A stretch of 64,000 bases of DNA from an uncultured Clostridia bacterium (GTDB lineage Bacteria; Bacillota; Clostridia; Oscillospirales; Acutalibacteraceae): positions 248,001 through 312,000 of the forward strand of contig CANQBM010000001.1 of the NCBI GenBank assembly GCA_947589575.1, given 5' to 3'. Positions 20,120 through 29,293 of this stretch are shown here, piece after piece. How positions within the stretch are numbered: the first letter of the stretch is position 1; each line of letters starts with the position of its first letter. A program made the translations under genes and the position numbers. The notes beneath the pieces were generated by a model. It ran no database searches. It saw nothing but the letters and a program-made list of their open reading frames with translations, and was not told where the DNA came from.

Positions 20120-21905
20120 TATCTCCCTCCAAGGCTGAAATATTGATTCCGAGTTCCTTAAGCTGAATATCATCAATAACGCTCGGAGCTCCGCTCATAA
20201 GTTCGCTCGCATTCTGTACCTTTGGAAATGCCGTAACATCTCTTAAACTGTCCGCCCCGCAGATAATCATTGCAAGGCGGTCAAGACCGATTCCCATACC
20301 GCCGTGAGGAGGGGATGCGTAGTGATACGCTTCAACAAGAAAACCGAATTTTGCGTCAATTTCTTCTTTTTCCATTCCGAGAAGTTCAAACATTTTATTC
20401 TGCAAATTGCAATCTGTAATTCTCATTGAGCCTGAAGAAAGCTCCGTACCGTTTAATACAAGGTCAAACGCCTTTGCTCGTACTTTTCCTTTATCGGTAT
20501 CAAGATATTCGATACATTCCTCCATAGGCATTGTAAACGGGTGGTGCATTGCAACCCATTCTCCCGTTTCCTCATCCTGCTCAAAGAAAGGCATTTCGGT
20601 AATCCAAAGGTAATTCCATTTGCCCTTAGGAATTATATCAAGCTCTTTTGCAATAATAAGTCTGAGAGCGCCGAGAACCGACTGAGTGATTGATGTTTTG
20701 CCGGAAATGATAAATACGCAGTCGCCCTTTTCTGCGTTAAGTTCGGCAATGAGCGCATCAAGTTCGCCGTTTTTAAGAAATTTGTTAAAGGAGCAGGACG
20801 GCTCGTCTTCAGCCCAGCGTATGTAGGCAAGTCCCTTTGCTCCTATACCCTTAGCGTGTTCGGTCAATTTGTCAATTTTTTTTCTCGTATAGGTGGAGGC
20901 GGAATTTTTTGCAACAATGGCTTTGACCGAACCTCCGTCAGCAACAGCGTTTTTGAATACGGTAAAATCCGTCTTGCCGGCCCATTCGGTTATGTCGTTA
21001 ATCAGCATATCAAAACGTGTATCGGGTTTGTCCGAACCGTATTTTTCCATCGCCTGCGCAAATGTCATGCGGGGCAGAGGCATAGGAATATCCACGCCGA
21101 CCGTGTCTTTCATCAGCTTTGAAATAAAACCCTCTGCCATTTCCATAATATCCTCTGTGTCTACAAAGGACATTTCAAGGTCGATTTGAGTGAATTCAGG
21201 CTGTCTGTCCGCTCTTAAATCCTCATCTCTGAAACAGCGCGCAAGCTGAATGTAACGGTCAAATCCCGCTACCATACAAAGCTGCTTGTAAATCTGAGGG
21301 GATTGTGGAAGAGCGTAAAATTTACCATTGTGAACACGTGACGGTACAACGTAGTCCCTTGCACCTTCGGGTGTTGATTTTATCATCATCGGTGTTTCAA
21401 TTTCAATAAAATCATTATCATAAAAGTATTCTCTTGCGATTTTTGCTATTTTGTGCCGCATTAAAATATTTTGTGTAAGCTTTTGATTTCTTAGATTCAG
21501 ATAGCGGTACTTTAAGGTTGTCTCCTCTCCGACCCTTTTTGAATTTGCAATTTCAAACGGAGGGGTTTGGGATTTTGAAATAATGCGGAATTCCTTGACG
21601 TTTATTTCTATTTCTCCGGTCGGAATTTCCTTGTTTTTGCTTTCACGCTCGCATACCTTTCCTATGGCGGCAACGACGTATTCAGACCTTACCGACTGAG
21701 CCTTTGAAAAGATTTCTCTGTCTGTTGTATCATTAAAGGAGAGCTGAATAATTCCCGTTCTGTCCCTTAAATCAATGAAAATAAGATTTCCGAGATCACG
21801 CTGTCTTTGGCACCAGCCGAAGAGCGTAACCTCTTTGCCGGTGTCAGAGAGTCTAAGCTCACCGCAATAATTTGTTCTTTTTAATCCTTTAATTGATTCT
21901 GTCAT
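20109..21905 (-). CDS. aspS: Aspartyl-tRNA synthetase
   Basis: AspRS charges tRNA-Asp. The 598-residue length is that of the bacterial type, with N-terminal OB-fold anticodon domain (VTLFGWCQRQRDLGNLIFID), class II catalytic core, and the inserted GAD domain at about residues 290-420. Class II motif 2 is RCFRDEDLRADRQPEFTQID and motif 3 is GIGLDRLAMI near residue 545. It starts 2 bases after the hisS stop codon, and yfbR overlaps its end. hisS-aspS is a very common pair in Firmicutes. Whether it is discriminating or also charges tRNA-Asn cannot be told from sequence. Confidence 0.97.
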   Translation of the reverse strand: MTESIKGLKRTNYCGELRLSDTGKEVTLFGWCQRQRDLGNLIFIDLRDRTGIIQLSFNDTTDREIFSKAQSVRSEYVVAAIGKVCERESKNKEIPTGEIEINVKEFRIISKSQTPPFEIANSKRVGEETTLKYRYLNLRNQKLTQNILMRHKIAKIAREYFYDNDFIEIETPMMIKSTPEGARDYVVPSRVHNGKFYALPQSPQIYKQLCMVAGFDRYIQLARCFRDEDLRADRQPEFTQIDLEMSFVDTEDIMEMAEGFISKLMKDTVGVDIPMPLPRMTFAQAMEKYGSDKPDTRFDMLINDITEWAGKTDFTVFKNAVADGGSVKAIVAKNSASTYTRKKIDKLTEHAKGIGAKGLAYIRWAEDEPSCSFNKFLKNGELDALIAELNAEKGDCVFIISGKTSITQSVLGALRLIIAKELDIIPKGKWNYLWITEMPFFEQDEETGEWVAMHHPFTMPMEECIEYLDTDKGKVRAKAFDLVLNGTELSSGSMRITDCNLQNKMFELLGMEKEEIDAKFGFLVEAYHYASPPHGGMGIGLDRLAMIICGADSLRDVTAFPKVQNASELMSGAPSVIDDIQLKELGINISALEGDNEQ

Positions 21906-21907
21906 AA

Positions 21908-23251
21908 TTACTCCTCATTTACTCCAAAAAGCGAAGCGAAATCGAATTCTTCACCGTTAATCTCAAGATCGGCAAGCTGCTCGGAAAGGGAAATATTATA
22001 AAATCCGCTTACAAAGGTTTCAAGCGCGATTTCGGTTTCCTCGCCCGTTGTCATATTTTTAAGTTTAGCAACACCGGTTTCTACCTCATTGTCGCCGATA
22101 ACAATATTGAATTTCGCATTCAGCTTATCCGCGTATTTCATCTGTGCCCTTACCGAACGCTGATTGAGGTCGAGCAGAGCGGTAAAGCCCTCGGCTCTCA
22201 TATCCTTTACGATTTCAACTGCTTTAAGCGTTGCTTTGTCGCCGAGCGCAACTACAAAAAGATCAGGCACATTTTCGTCCGGGAACGGCGCGTTTTGCGT
22301 TTCCATTAAAAGAATAAGCCTTTCGATTCCCATAGCAAATCCGAGCGAAGGTGTTTTTTGCCCGCCGAGTTCGTCAACAAGTCCATCGTATCGTCCTCCT
22401 GCGCAGACAGTACCTTGCGCTCCAATTGATTTTGATATAAATTCAAAGACTGTTTTTGTATAGTAATCCAGACCTCTTACGATTTTTGGATTTACGGTAT
22501 ATTCAATATTCATTGCTTTTAGGTATTCCTGGACCTTTTCAAAATGCTCTTTGCACTCATCGCAGAGATAATCAATAACAACTGGAGCGTCCTTTGCAAT
22601 TTCAGAGCATACCGGGCTTTTGCAGTCAAGAATACGCATAGGGTTTCTGTCAAGTCTTTCTCTGCAGGTTTGGCAAAGCTTGTCCTTGCGTGACAAAAAA
22701 TATTCCTTGAGTGCTTTGTGGTATTCCGCCCGGCAGGTCGGGCAGCCTATCGAATTGATTTCAAGGCTTAAATCCTTGACCTGAAGCGTATCTAAAATAG
22801 ATGTCCCCAAAGCAATAAGCTCAGCGTCTGCAAGCGGTGATGCTGTGCCTAAACACTCAACACCGAATTGATGAAACTCTCTTAACCTTCCCGCCTGAGG
22901 CTTTTCATATCTGAAACAGGAATCTATGTAGCATATTTTTTGGGGAAGCGTTTCATTACACAGTCCGTTTTCAAGATATGAACGTACAACGCCTGCCGTT
23001 CCTTCAGGTCTGAGTGTTATTGAACGTCCGCCTTTGTCGTCAAAGGTATACATTTCCTTTTGAACAACGTCTGTTGTGTCGCCGACACCGCGCTGAAAAA
23101 GCTCCGTATGCTCAAATGAAGGAGTACGGATTTCCTTATATCCGAATTTTTCGGCAATGTCGAGGGCGGTAGCTTCTATATACTGATTTTTATATACATC
23201 CTTTGGCAGAACATCTTTTGTTCCTTTAACGGCTTTTGTGACAAGTGCCAT
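21908..23251 (-). CDS. hisS: Histidyl-tRNA synthetase
   Basis: HisRS charges tRNA-His. The 447-residue protein begins MALVTKAVKGTKDVLP, has class II motif 2 in RYEKPQAGRLREFHQFGVE, the HisA motif region GLDYYTKTVFEF, GGRYDGLVDELGG, motif 3 GFAMGIERLILLM and a C-terminal anticodon-binding domain. The ATG at 23251 with GGAGG 5 bases upstream was chosen over an in-frame start 72 bases upstream that would run through the mgsA terminator. A four-cysteine insert (CPTCRAEY, CQTCRERL and neighbours) at about residues 180-260 may bind zinc, as in many clostridial HisRS. No T-box was seen in the short upstream gap. Confidence 0.96.
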   Translation of the reverse strand: MALVTKAVKGTKDVLPKDVYKNQYIEATALDIAEKFGYKEIRTPSFEHTELFQRGVGDTTDVVQKEMYTFDDKGGRSITLRPEGTAGVVRSYLENGLCNETLPQKICYIDSCFRYEKPQAGRLREFHQFGVECLGTASPLADAELIALGTSILDTLQVKDLSLEINSIGCPTCRAEYHKALKEYFLSRKDKLCQTCRERLDRNPMRILDCKSPVCSEIAKDAPVVIDYLCDECKEHFEKVQEYLKAMNIEYTVNPKIVRGLDYYTKTVFEFISKSIGAQGTVCAGGRYDGLVDELGGQKTPSLGFAMGIERLILLMETQNAPFPDENVPDLFVVALGDKATLKAVEIVKDMRAEGFTALLDLNQRSVRAQMKYADKLNAKFNIVIGDNEVETGVAKLKNMTTGEETEIALETFVSGFYNISLSEQLADLEINGEEFDFASLFGVNEE

Positions 23252-23282
23252 AATTACCTCCGATAAATATTTATTTAAGAAA

Positions 23283-23330
23283 ATGGGTGAGCCTTTAGAC
23301 TTAATAAAAAAGTCTTCGCTCACCCATAAT
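23283..23330 (-). terminator. Hairpin terminator after mgsA
   Basis: ATGGGTGAGC (23283-23292) pairs with GCTCACCCAT (23318-23327), with additional AGAC/GTCT pairing inside. It lies between mgsA and hisS, both on the minus strand. Confidence 0.75.
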
Positions 23331-23335
23331 TTTTA

Positions 23336-23752
23336 TCACTTTGATGGGTTATGTCTTGGATTTACAATCTCTCTCCACTCAAAGTCACCACGCTCAACGC
23401 CCCTGATAAGAGCCTCTCCGGTTGCAATATTAGTCGCATACGGAATATTGTGTACGTCGCACAGCCTAAGCAAATCATTATCATTAGGTTCATGCGGTTT
23501 TGGTGAGAGCGGGTCGCGGAAGAAAATCAGCAAATCAATTTCATTGCAGGCAATTCGGCTTGCAATTTGCTGCCCGCCTCCCTGACTTCCGGAAAGAAAG
23601 CAATTAATTTTTAAGCCTGTAGCCTCCGCAACGAGTTTACCCGTTGTGCCTGTTGCACAAACGTCATGACGGCTGATAATTCCACAGTAGGCAATGCAAA
23701 ACTGTACAAGCAGTTCCTTTTTTGCGTCGTGAGCGATAAGCGCAATATTCAT
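23336..23752 (-). CDS. mgsA: Methylglyoxal synthase
   Basis: MgsA converts dihydroxyacetone phosphate to methylglyoxal and phosphate, a bypass of lower glycolysis used when phosphate is short or sugar phosphates accumulate. The 138-residue protein matches the family closely: ALIAHDAKKELLVQFC, CATGTTGKLVAEATG (phosphate loop), FLSGSQGGGQQIASRI, LIFFRDPLSPKPHEPNDNDL with its catalytic Asp and His, and NIPYATN. Length is complete. It follows mrdA by about 100 bases, in the order mreB-mreC-mreD-mrdA-mgsA often seen in clostridia, and may be partly co-transcribed with it. Confidence 0.97.
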   Translation of the reverse strand: MNIALIAHDAKKELLVQFCIAYCGIISRHDVCATGTTGKLVAEATGLKINCFLSGSQGGGQQIASRIACNEIDLLIFFRDPLSPKPHEPNDNDLLRLCDVHNIPYATNIATGEALIRGVERGDFEWREIVNPRHNPSK

Positions 23753-23850
23753 AAATTACCTCCGATTATATTAAACCCTTAAATAAATTTACGTATGTAT
23801 ATTAACATAAATTTATAATGTGTTCAACTATTATATAAAAAAATTAATAT

Positions 23851-25866
23851 TTATAACAATGTGCCCGTTTTTTGGTTTGCTTTAGCGTCTGTATTATTTT
23901 GGTACCAGTATTTGACTATCTCCGATGTGATTTCCGCCGTTTCACTTCCCGAGCCGGCAAGCTCAACAACTGAGCAAACAGCAATCTCAGGATTTTCATA
24001 CGGTGCGTATGTTATAAGAAAACCGTTATTTCTTTTAATTCCGTTAACAATTATCTCTGACGTACCGGTTTTACAGCCGACGTTTGTATCGAGCTGATTA
24101 AATATAAGACTCGGTCCTCCGCTTGTTGCGACCATCCGCATACCCTGATGGACATTATCAAGCGTATTTTTGCTAAGCTCTAATGTATCCGCAACAACTT
24201 TGCTTTTTTCATTAACAATACCGCTTGACGCCCGAATTATTGATTTAACAAGATGAACTTCATATCTTGTGCCGCCGTTTGCAACCGTAGAGCAGTAATT
24301 TGTAAGCTGAAGCGGAGTGAACAGATTATCACTCATACCGATTGCGGTAAGCATTGTGTCACCTATATGCCAAATTCCGCCGGCGTTTTCCCTGTTTTCA
24401 GGCGAGGAAAGATTACCTGCCGATTCAGATATTTCAATTCCTGTTTTCTGACCTAAACCAAATGCTGTTGCGTATTCGTCGACTTTGTCTATACCCACAT
24501 CTAACGCGCAGTTGTAAAAGAACATATTACAAGAATCTCTAAGAGCGGTTCTGACATTTTCAGAGCCGTGCGCAATCTTGTTAAGGCATTGAAACGGTTG
24601 ACCGAAAAAATCCTTTTTTCCCTCGCAGACGTAAGTGGTCTGATTATTAATGATGCCCGATTCAAGCGCCGCGCAGGCAGTTACGGGCTTAAAAGTAGAG
24701 CCCGGAGCGTATGTACCGAGCGCAAACCTGCTCCAAAGCGGATTACGGGGGTTTGAGGAAAGCTGCTTGTATTTCTTGTAGTAATCGTTCAAATCATATG
24801 TAGGGTATGATGCCGCGGTAAGAATTTCACCGCTGTTGCAGTCCTCAACTACAACAGCCCCGGCGGAAGAGGAGATGTCTACCTTGTCACATATTTCTTT
24901 AAGTTTCTTTTGAGCAAGCACCTGCAAGTCCCTGTCAATGGTAAGTACAACGGTATTGCCCTGAACAGGCTTTTTTGTTACTTCCTCTGTAATATTTCCA
25001 TCTTTGTCAACAGTAACGGTAAGCTCTCCCGGAACGCCTCGCAGTTCTGTTTCCATTGCCTGTTCAATGCCCGATTCACCTATCTGGTCTGTGATGTTAT
25101 AACCGTCCTGCTTTTTTTCTTCATATTCCTCAGCGTTGATTTTTCTGACAGTACCGAGAATGTGAGGAGCAATGGTTGAATCAACATACTCCCTGTATGC
25201 AACAACCTGTACGTCGGCTCCGAGATATGTTGTTTTGTCCTCCTTAATTTTAGCCACTGTTTCGTCGCTTACGTCATCTGCTATCGTAACAGGGTTTTCA
25301 TATGAGAAAAGGAGCCTTGTGAGTTCGTATCTTATATTCCCGATTTTAAGAGCGGTTTCCTTATCATATCCCTCAATTTCGTATTTCTCAATAACTGCGT
25401 CATAGCAGTTTTGCGCTGTGGCATAGGGCTGAAGATTGAGCATATCGGCGCTTTTCATAGTAGAAATCGCCTGCTCGTCATCAGTAAACTGAATTTTACC
25501 CGACTTATCAAATTTGAGCGGAAGATTCTGTGCATATTCCTCTTTGCTTGCTTCAAACAGCTTGATAAGGTTATAAATAATTCTGTTTCGCTTCTCATTA
25601 TCCTCTGAAGACGGGAAATAAACAGCGTTTAAAATTATAGAGTTTCCTTGTCTGTTTGTAACGAGCGAATTACCGTTTCTGTCAACAATTTCACCGCGTG
25701 CCGCCTCTATGGGAACAATATAGGTATCAACGGTATTATTTTGTTTTAAGTAGTATTCATTGTCGCGTATTTGTATGTTGTAGAGGTTTACCGCAAAGCC
25801 TAAAATCGATACGATAATCAGCGCAAGAGCGATAATACTTCTGCTGCTTTTATATCTGATTTTCAC
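23851..25866 (-). CDS. mrdA: Penicillin-binding protein 2, elongation-specific transpeptidase
   Basis: A class B PBP that cross-links peptidoglycan during elongation with RodA and the Mre proteins. The 671-residue protein has a short cytoplasmic start, one membrane helix (ALALIIVSILGFAVNLYNI), a pedestal/dimerisation domain with EAARGEIVDRNGN, and a transpeptidase domain carrying the SxxK motif in YAPGSTFKPVTA near residue 392, SCN in RDSCNMFFYN, and KTGTSE near residue 600. The region between 100 and 230 is longer than in E. coli PBP2. It starts 27 bases after mreD with a strong AAGGAGG ribosome binding site, forming the elongasome operon. Confidence 0.95.
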   Translation of the reverse strand: MKIRYKSSRSIIALALIIVSILGFAVNLYNIQIRDNEYYLKQNNTVDTYIVPIEAARGEIVDRNGNSLVTNRQGNSIILNAVYFPSSEDNEKRNRIIYNLIKLFEASKEEYAQNLPLKFDKSGKIQFTDDEQAISTMKSADMLNLQPYATAQNCYDAVIEKYEIEGYDKETALKIGNIRYELTRLLFSYENPVTIADDVSDETVAKIKEDKTTYLGADVQVVAYREYVDSTIAPHILGTVRKINAEEYEEKKQDGYNITDQIGESGIEQAMETELRGVPGELTVTVDKDGNITEEVTKKPVQGNTVVLTIDRDLQVLAQKKLKEICDKVDISSSAGAVVVEDCNSGEILTAASYPTYDLNDYYKKYKQLSSNPRNPLWSRFALGTYAPGSTFKPVTACAALESGIINNQTTYVCEGKKDFFGQPFQCLNKIAHGSENVRTALRDSCNMFFYNCALDVGIDKVDEYATAFGLGQKTGIEISESAGNLSSPENRENAGGIWHIGDTMLTAIGMSDNLFTPLQLTNYCSTVANGGTRYEVHLVKSIIRASSGIVNEKSKVVADTLELSKNTLDNVHQGMRMVATSGGPSLIFNQLDTNVGCKTGTSEIIVNGIKRNNGFLITYAPYENPEIAVCSVVELAGSGSETAEITSEIVKYWYQNNTDAKANQKTGTLL

Positions 25867-25893
25867 TTTGCATACCTCCTTTTTTAATCACTT

Positions 25894-26427
25894 TTATAAA
25901 TTCTGCTTATTTTCATAATTAAGACGTTTTTTAACAGGCGTAAGTATTAACCATAAAACAGGGGAAAGTACCGCCGTATAAATTGCACACGGCAGATAAA
26001 AGGTAAATAACGTCATTTCTCCCGATTCAACACCCCTTATTACAATAAAGCACAGCCAGTAAACAATGCAGTAAAGAATAATTGAAAAACCGGCTGAGAT
26101 CATGTTTGTGATAAATGTGTCTCGTGCAATATAGGATACAAGGGCAGATGACAAAAGGCATATAACCGTAATGTAAATACAATTAAATCCTAAATGAACA
26201 GCAGCGGATAAATCCCATAACAGCCCTGCGAACAAGCCGAGCAGAGCACCGCCTAAAATGTCCTCCCCGACAGCCAGAATAACTGCAACAGGCAGGAGGA
26301 GAAAACATCTTGCTCCGGAAATCTGCGGGAACAGACCCATGGTGTTTTGGAGTAAATCCGCAAGCAGGATAATAAGACAAAAGCAAAGATATTTGAATGT
26401 TTTTTGCTTTCTTGTCAGTTCCATCAT
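25894..26427 (-). CDS. mreD: Rod shape-determining protein MreD
   Basis: A 177-residue integral membrane protein with about five or six hydrophobic helices, the expected size and profile for MreD, which scaffolds the cell-elongation machinery. Recognisable parts are the LADLLQNTMGLFPQISGARC loop and GALLGLFAGLLWDLS, the conserved Gly/Asp-rich segment. The start at 26427 overlaps the mreC stop by 4 bases (ATGA), with a GGCGGA ribosome binding site; an ATG one codon later is equally possible. Assignment rests mainly on context between mreC and mrdA. Confidence 0.9.
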   Translation of the reverse strand: MMELTRKQKTFKYLCFCLIILLADLLQNTMGLFPQISGARCFLLLPVAVILAVGEDILGGALLGLFAGLLWDLSAAVHLGFNCIYITVICLLSSALVSYIARDTFITNMISAGFSIILYCIVYWLCFIVIRGVESGEMTLFTFYLPCAIYTAVLSPVLWLILTPVKKRLNYENKQNL

Positions 26428-27272
26428 TCCGCCTCGCTTTCGGCGGTAAAGCCTGTCAAAACAAGACATTTATCAAGTTTTTTAATGTCTGTTCCCGGCT
26501 CTACAACGGCATAGGTTGAAATATTTGTAGTTTCATCTTCAATGTCCCTCACGGTACCTATTATTATGTTTCTCGGCATAGTTGAGCTGATACCCGCAGT
26601 TGCGATGATTGAGCCGTAAGAAATTTTGGTTGATGAGTCAAGGTTTTCAAATTTACAGTATCCGTTTTTAGCAAGCTCCGCATCACCTGTAACGTAGCTG
26701 AGCTCTTTTGTGTTAATGTCGTATGCCGATACGCTGAAGTCTGGATCAATTATTGAGCACACAACGCTGTATGTAGGATATGTTTTTTTAACAATACCTA
26801 CAAGGTATTTGCCGTAAAGCACAGCGTCACCGTCCTTGATACCGCTTATACTGCCCTTGCTGACAGTGAATGAACAGTATGGGTTTGCGCTGTCGAGTCC
26901 TGTGACGGAAACCTCAAGATATTTGAAATCCGGATTTTCCTCCTTTAGTTCAAGCGCTTCTTTGTAAAGCTCATTCTGAGATTTTAAATTGTTGTAGTCG
27001 GCAAGCTTATCCTGTAAATTCCCAAGCTCCTTTTGCAGTTCGTCGATTTTCTGTTCGTATTGCGCATTACCTTTTGCGTTGCCGACAATTTTGTCAATGC
27101 CGTCGGACAGCTTGTCCGCAACCAAGTGCGCGGGAGTGAATATTGTGCCTATAACGCTTGACTGCGCAGTTTCGCCGTGACCGTTTACGGCGGCGAAAAA
27201 CATACCTGTCAGCATCAAGGCAATAATTACGGCTATTAACTTAAAACGACTGCTGTTAAAAAGATTTTTCAT
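26424..27272 (-). CDS. mreC: Rod shape-determining protein MreC
   Basis: MreC is a bitopic membrane protein that links cytoplasmic MreB to outer peptidoglycan synthases. The 282-residue product has one N-terminal helix (LIAVIIALMLTGMFFAAVNG), a coiled coil at about residues 60-110 (YEQKIDELQKELGNLQDKLA) and the two-lobed beta domain with VLYGKYLVGIVKKTYPTYS and GSIIATAGISSTMPRNIIIG. It starts 3 bases after mreB and overlaps mreD, as in most Firmicutes. Confidence 0.95.
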   Translation of the reverse strand: MKNLFNSSRFKLIAVIIALMLTGMFFAAVNGHGETAQSSVIGTIFTPAHLVADKLSDGIDKIVGNAKGNAQYEQKIDELQKELGNLQDKLADYNNLKSQNELYKEALELKEENPDFKYLEVSVTGLDSANPYCSFTVSKGSISGIKDGDAVLYGKYLVGIVKKTYPTYSVVCSIIDPDFSVSAYDINTKELSYVTGDAELAKNGYCKFENLDSSTKISYGSIIATAGISSTMPRNIIIGTVRDIEDETTNISTYAVVEPGTDIKKLDKCLVLTGFTAESEAE

Positions 27273-27275
27273 CTC

Positions 27276-28256
27276 TTATATTGCCCTTCTGAGTTTTATT
27301 GATGTTCCGATTGCAACGCAGTCCATAGGATTTTCCGGTATATGTACTGCAATTTTTGTTTCATTTGAAATTAAATCCGAAAGTCCTCTTAACTTGCTCG
27401 AACCGCCTGTGAGATAAATTCCCTTGTCAATAATGTCAGCGGCAAGCTCAGGCAGTGTTACCTCAAGTGTTTCCTTGATTGCAGAAATAATTTCCGATAC
27501 AGGTTCGGCAAGAACGCCGCGGATTTCAGCCGAAGTAATTTCTGCGCTTTTAGGCAGTCCGTTAATTACATTTCTGCCTCTTACCTCCATAGCGCCCTCT
27601 CCGTCATATTCGGATGCCGAGCCGATTTTCAATTTTATGTCTTCAGCTGTATTTGTTCCGATAAGCAAATCATGTTCTTTTTTGAGATAATTAATTATAG
27701 CCTCGTCAAGAGCGTCTCCTCCTACCTTTATGCTCTTACACGCAGCTATACCTCCGAGACTGATAACGGCAATATCGCAGGTGCCGCCTCCGATATCAAC
27801 GACCATTGAGCCTGTGGCGTCATATACGGGCAGACCTACTCCGAGCGCCGCCGCCATCGGTTCCTCAATAAGTTCAACATCCTGTGCTCCCGCGGAGCGT
27901 ACAGCGTCCTCTACGGCGCGTCTTTCAACCTCTGTAACATTGCTTGGAATACTTATAACCACTCTTGTTCTTGTAAAAAGATTTCTTTTGCTTGAACGGT
28001 AGATAAAATTCCTGAGCATATCGGAGGTCATATCAAAGTCGGCAATAACGCCGTCCTGAAGCGGGCGAACGGCAATGATTGAGCCGGGAGTTCTGCCAAT
28101 CATTGCCTTAGCCTCGTCACCTGTAGCGAGGACTCTTTTTGATTTTACATCAACGGCAACTACGCTTGGCTCTCTTATGATAATGCGTCCTTTTTTATCA
28201 CAAATCAGCGTATTTGAAGTGCCAAGGTCAATGCCTATATCCCTTGAAAAAAGCAT
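27276..28256 (-). CDS. mreB: Rod shape-determining actin homologue MreB
   Basis: MreB forms membrane-associated filaments that position wall synthesis. The 326-residue protein shows actin-fold motifs: phosphate 1 RDIGIDLGTSNTLI, PSNVTEVERRAVEDA, phosphate 2 VVDIGGGTCDIAVI, connect-2 region, and adenosine motif GIYLTGGSSKLRGL. It is slightly shorter than the 335-345 residues typical of MreB. It heads the mreBCD-mrdA run. Assignment as MreB rather than Mbl rests on the adjacent mreC. Confidence 0.95.
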   Translation of the reverse strand: MLFSRDIGIDLGTSNTLICDKKGRIIIREPSVVAVDVKSKRVLATGDEAKAMIGRTPGSIIAVRPLQDGVIADFDMTSDMLRNFIYRSSKRNLFTRTRVVISIPSNVTEVERRAVEDAVRSAGAQDVELIEEPMAAALGVGLPVYDATGSMVVDIGGGTCDIAVISLGGIAACKSIKVGGDALDEAIINYLKKEHDLLIGTNTAEDIKLKIGSASEYDGEGAMEVRGRNVINGLPKSAEITSAEIRGVLAEPVSEIISAIKETLEVTLPELAADIIDKGIYLTGGSSKLRGLSDLISNETKIAVHIPENPMDCVAIGTSIKLRRAI

Positions 28257-28404
28257 ACTTTTCTCTCACTTTCAAAAATGGTAGTTTTAAAATCCATACA
28301 AAAATGCCATTATAATAATTATTTTATAATGCTTATATTATATAATAGTACATTATTTATAACAATACCAAATTTGAAAATTTACAAAATTGTAAATAAT
28401 AACA

Positions 28405-29238
28405 TTAAATTTCAACCGTAAACTGATAACCTTGATTGCGTACCTCGTCAATAACTTCGGGCAATATTTCCGCGTTTGTTGCGCTTACGGCGTGAAGAAG
28501 CATTATTTCTCCGTTATGCGTATTTTCCGTTATTGTTTTAAATGCCTCGTTTTTGTCCGCCGGATTTTGTGTGTCCCAGTCCGCGTATGCAAAGGACCAG
28601 AAAATGCTTTTGTATCCGAGTGCGTCTGCAAGCGCTAATGTTTTTTCACTGAATTCACCTTTAGGGAAACGGAAAAGGGTCATCCTGTATTTAAAAACAT
28701 CTTTCATATAGTTATCAAGAAAAGCAATCTCCTCCGTTGCCTCCTGCTCGGAAACCTCATCAAGAGTGTAATGGCGGTAGGTGTGGTTTCCGATAATATG
28801 TCCTTCGTCAATCATACGCTCAATTAATTCAGGATTATCCTTTACAAAGTCGTATGTTACAAAGAAAACCGCCTTTACTCCTTTTTCCTTAAGAGTATCC
28901 AAAATCGCCGGAGTATAACCGTTTTCGTATCCCTCGTCAAATGTGAGGCATATAAATTTTTCATCATTCATAATGAAATGCGCGCCAAGCTTTTCATATT
29001 TTTTCTGCAAAGCCACAGGATCTGCGGGACGTGCGTGATTTTGCGCTCTTCCGGGTCCCCATACAACCTTTTCATTGCTGTAGTTTTTGGTGTTGACTCC
29101 CGTAATTTCGACAGTGGTTTCGGCTACATTTGTTGTATTTTCGGTACTGTCAGACGTACTTTGCGCAGTATCATTTTTAGTTGCTGAACATCCTGCCAGT
29201 AAAGCAATACACATGATTGATAATATGATTTTTTTCAT
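28405..29238 (-). CDS. PdaA-type polysaccharide deacetylase lipoprotein
   Basis: A 277-residue exported NodB-fold deacetylase. The signal peptide ends in LLAGC (lipobox), so it should be lipid-anchored outside. The catalytic domain starts with ICLTFDEGYENGYTPAIL, where the metal-coordinating Asp pair of most NodB domains is Asp-Glu as in Bacillus PdaA; GNHTYRHYTLDE supplies the two His and FRFPKGEFSE the Arg motif. PdaA makes muramic delta-lactam in spore cortex, so a role in cortex or wall modification fits a spore former, but a lipoprotein form could also act on vegetative wall. The ribosome binding site lies in the 3' arm of a hairpin just upstream. Confidence 0.85.
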   Translation of the reverse strand: MKKIILSIMCIALLAGCSATKNDTAQSTSDSTENTTNVAETTVEITGVNTKNYSNEKVVWGPGRAQNHARPADPVALQKKYEKLGAHFIMNDEKFICLTFDEGYENGYTPAILDTLKEKGVKAVFFVTYDFVKDNPELIERMIDEGHIIGNHTYRHYTLDEVSEQEATEEIAFLDNYMKDVFKYRMTLFRFPKGEFSEKTLALADALGYKSIFWSFAYADWDTQNPADKNEAFKTITENTHNGEIMLLHAVSATNAEILPEVIDEVRNQGYQFTVEI

Positions 29239-29240
29239 AA

Positions 29241-29280
29241 TAAAATCCCCCTTGACTTATTTTTGTCAAAGGAGATTTTA
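29241..29280 (-). terminator. Hairpin between mgtC and the deacetylase that covers the downstream ribosome binding site
   Basis: On the minus-strand RNA, UAAAAUCUCCUUUGAC (29280-29265) pairs along 16 positions with GUCAAGGGGGAUUUUA (29256-29241), including two G-U pairs. The 3' arm contains AAGGGGG, the ribosome binding site of the gene starting at 29238. It may terminate mgtC transcripts, block translation, or both. Confidence 0.7.
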
Positions 29281-29293
29281 TTATTTGTGGTAA

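Noticed and set aside
23252-23335. Possible T-box before hisS
   Set aside because: The gap is too short and holds only the mgsA terminator.
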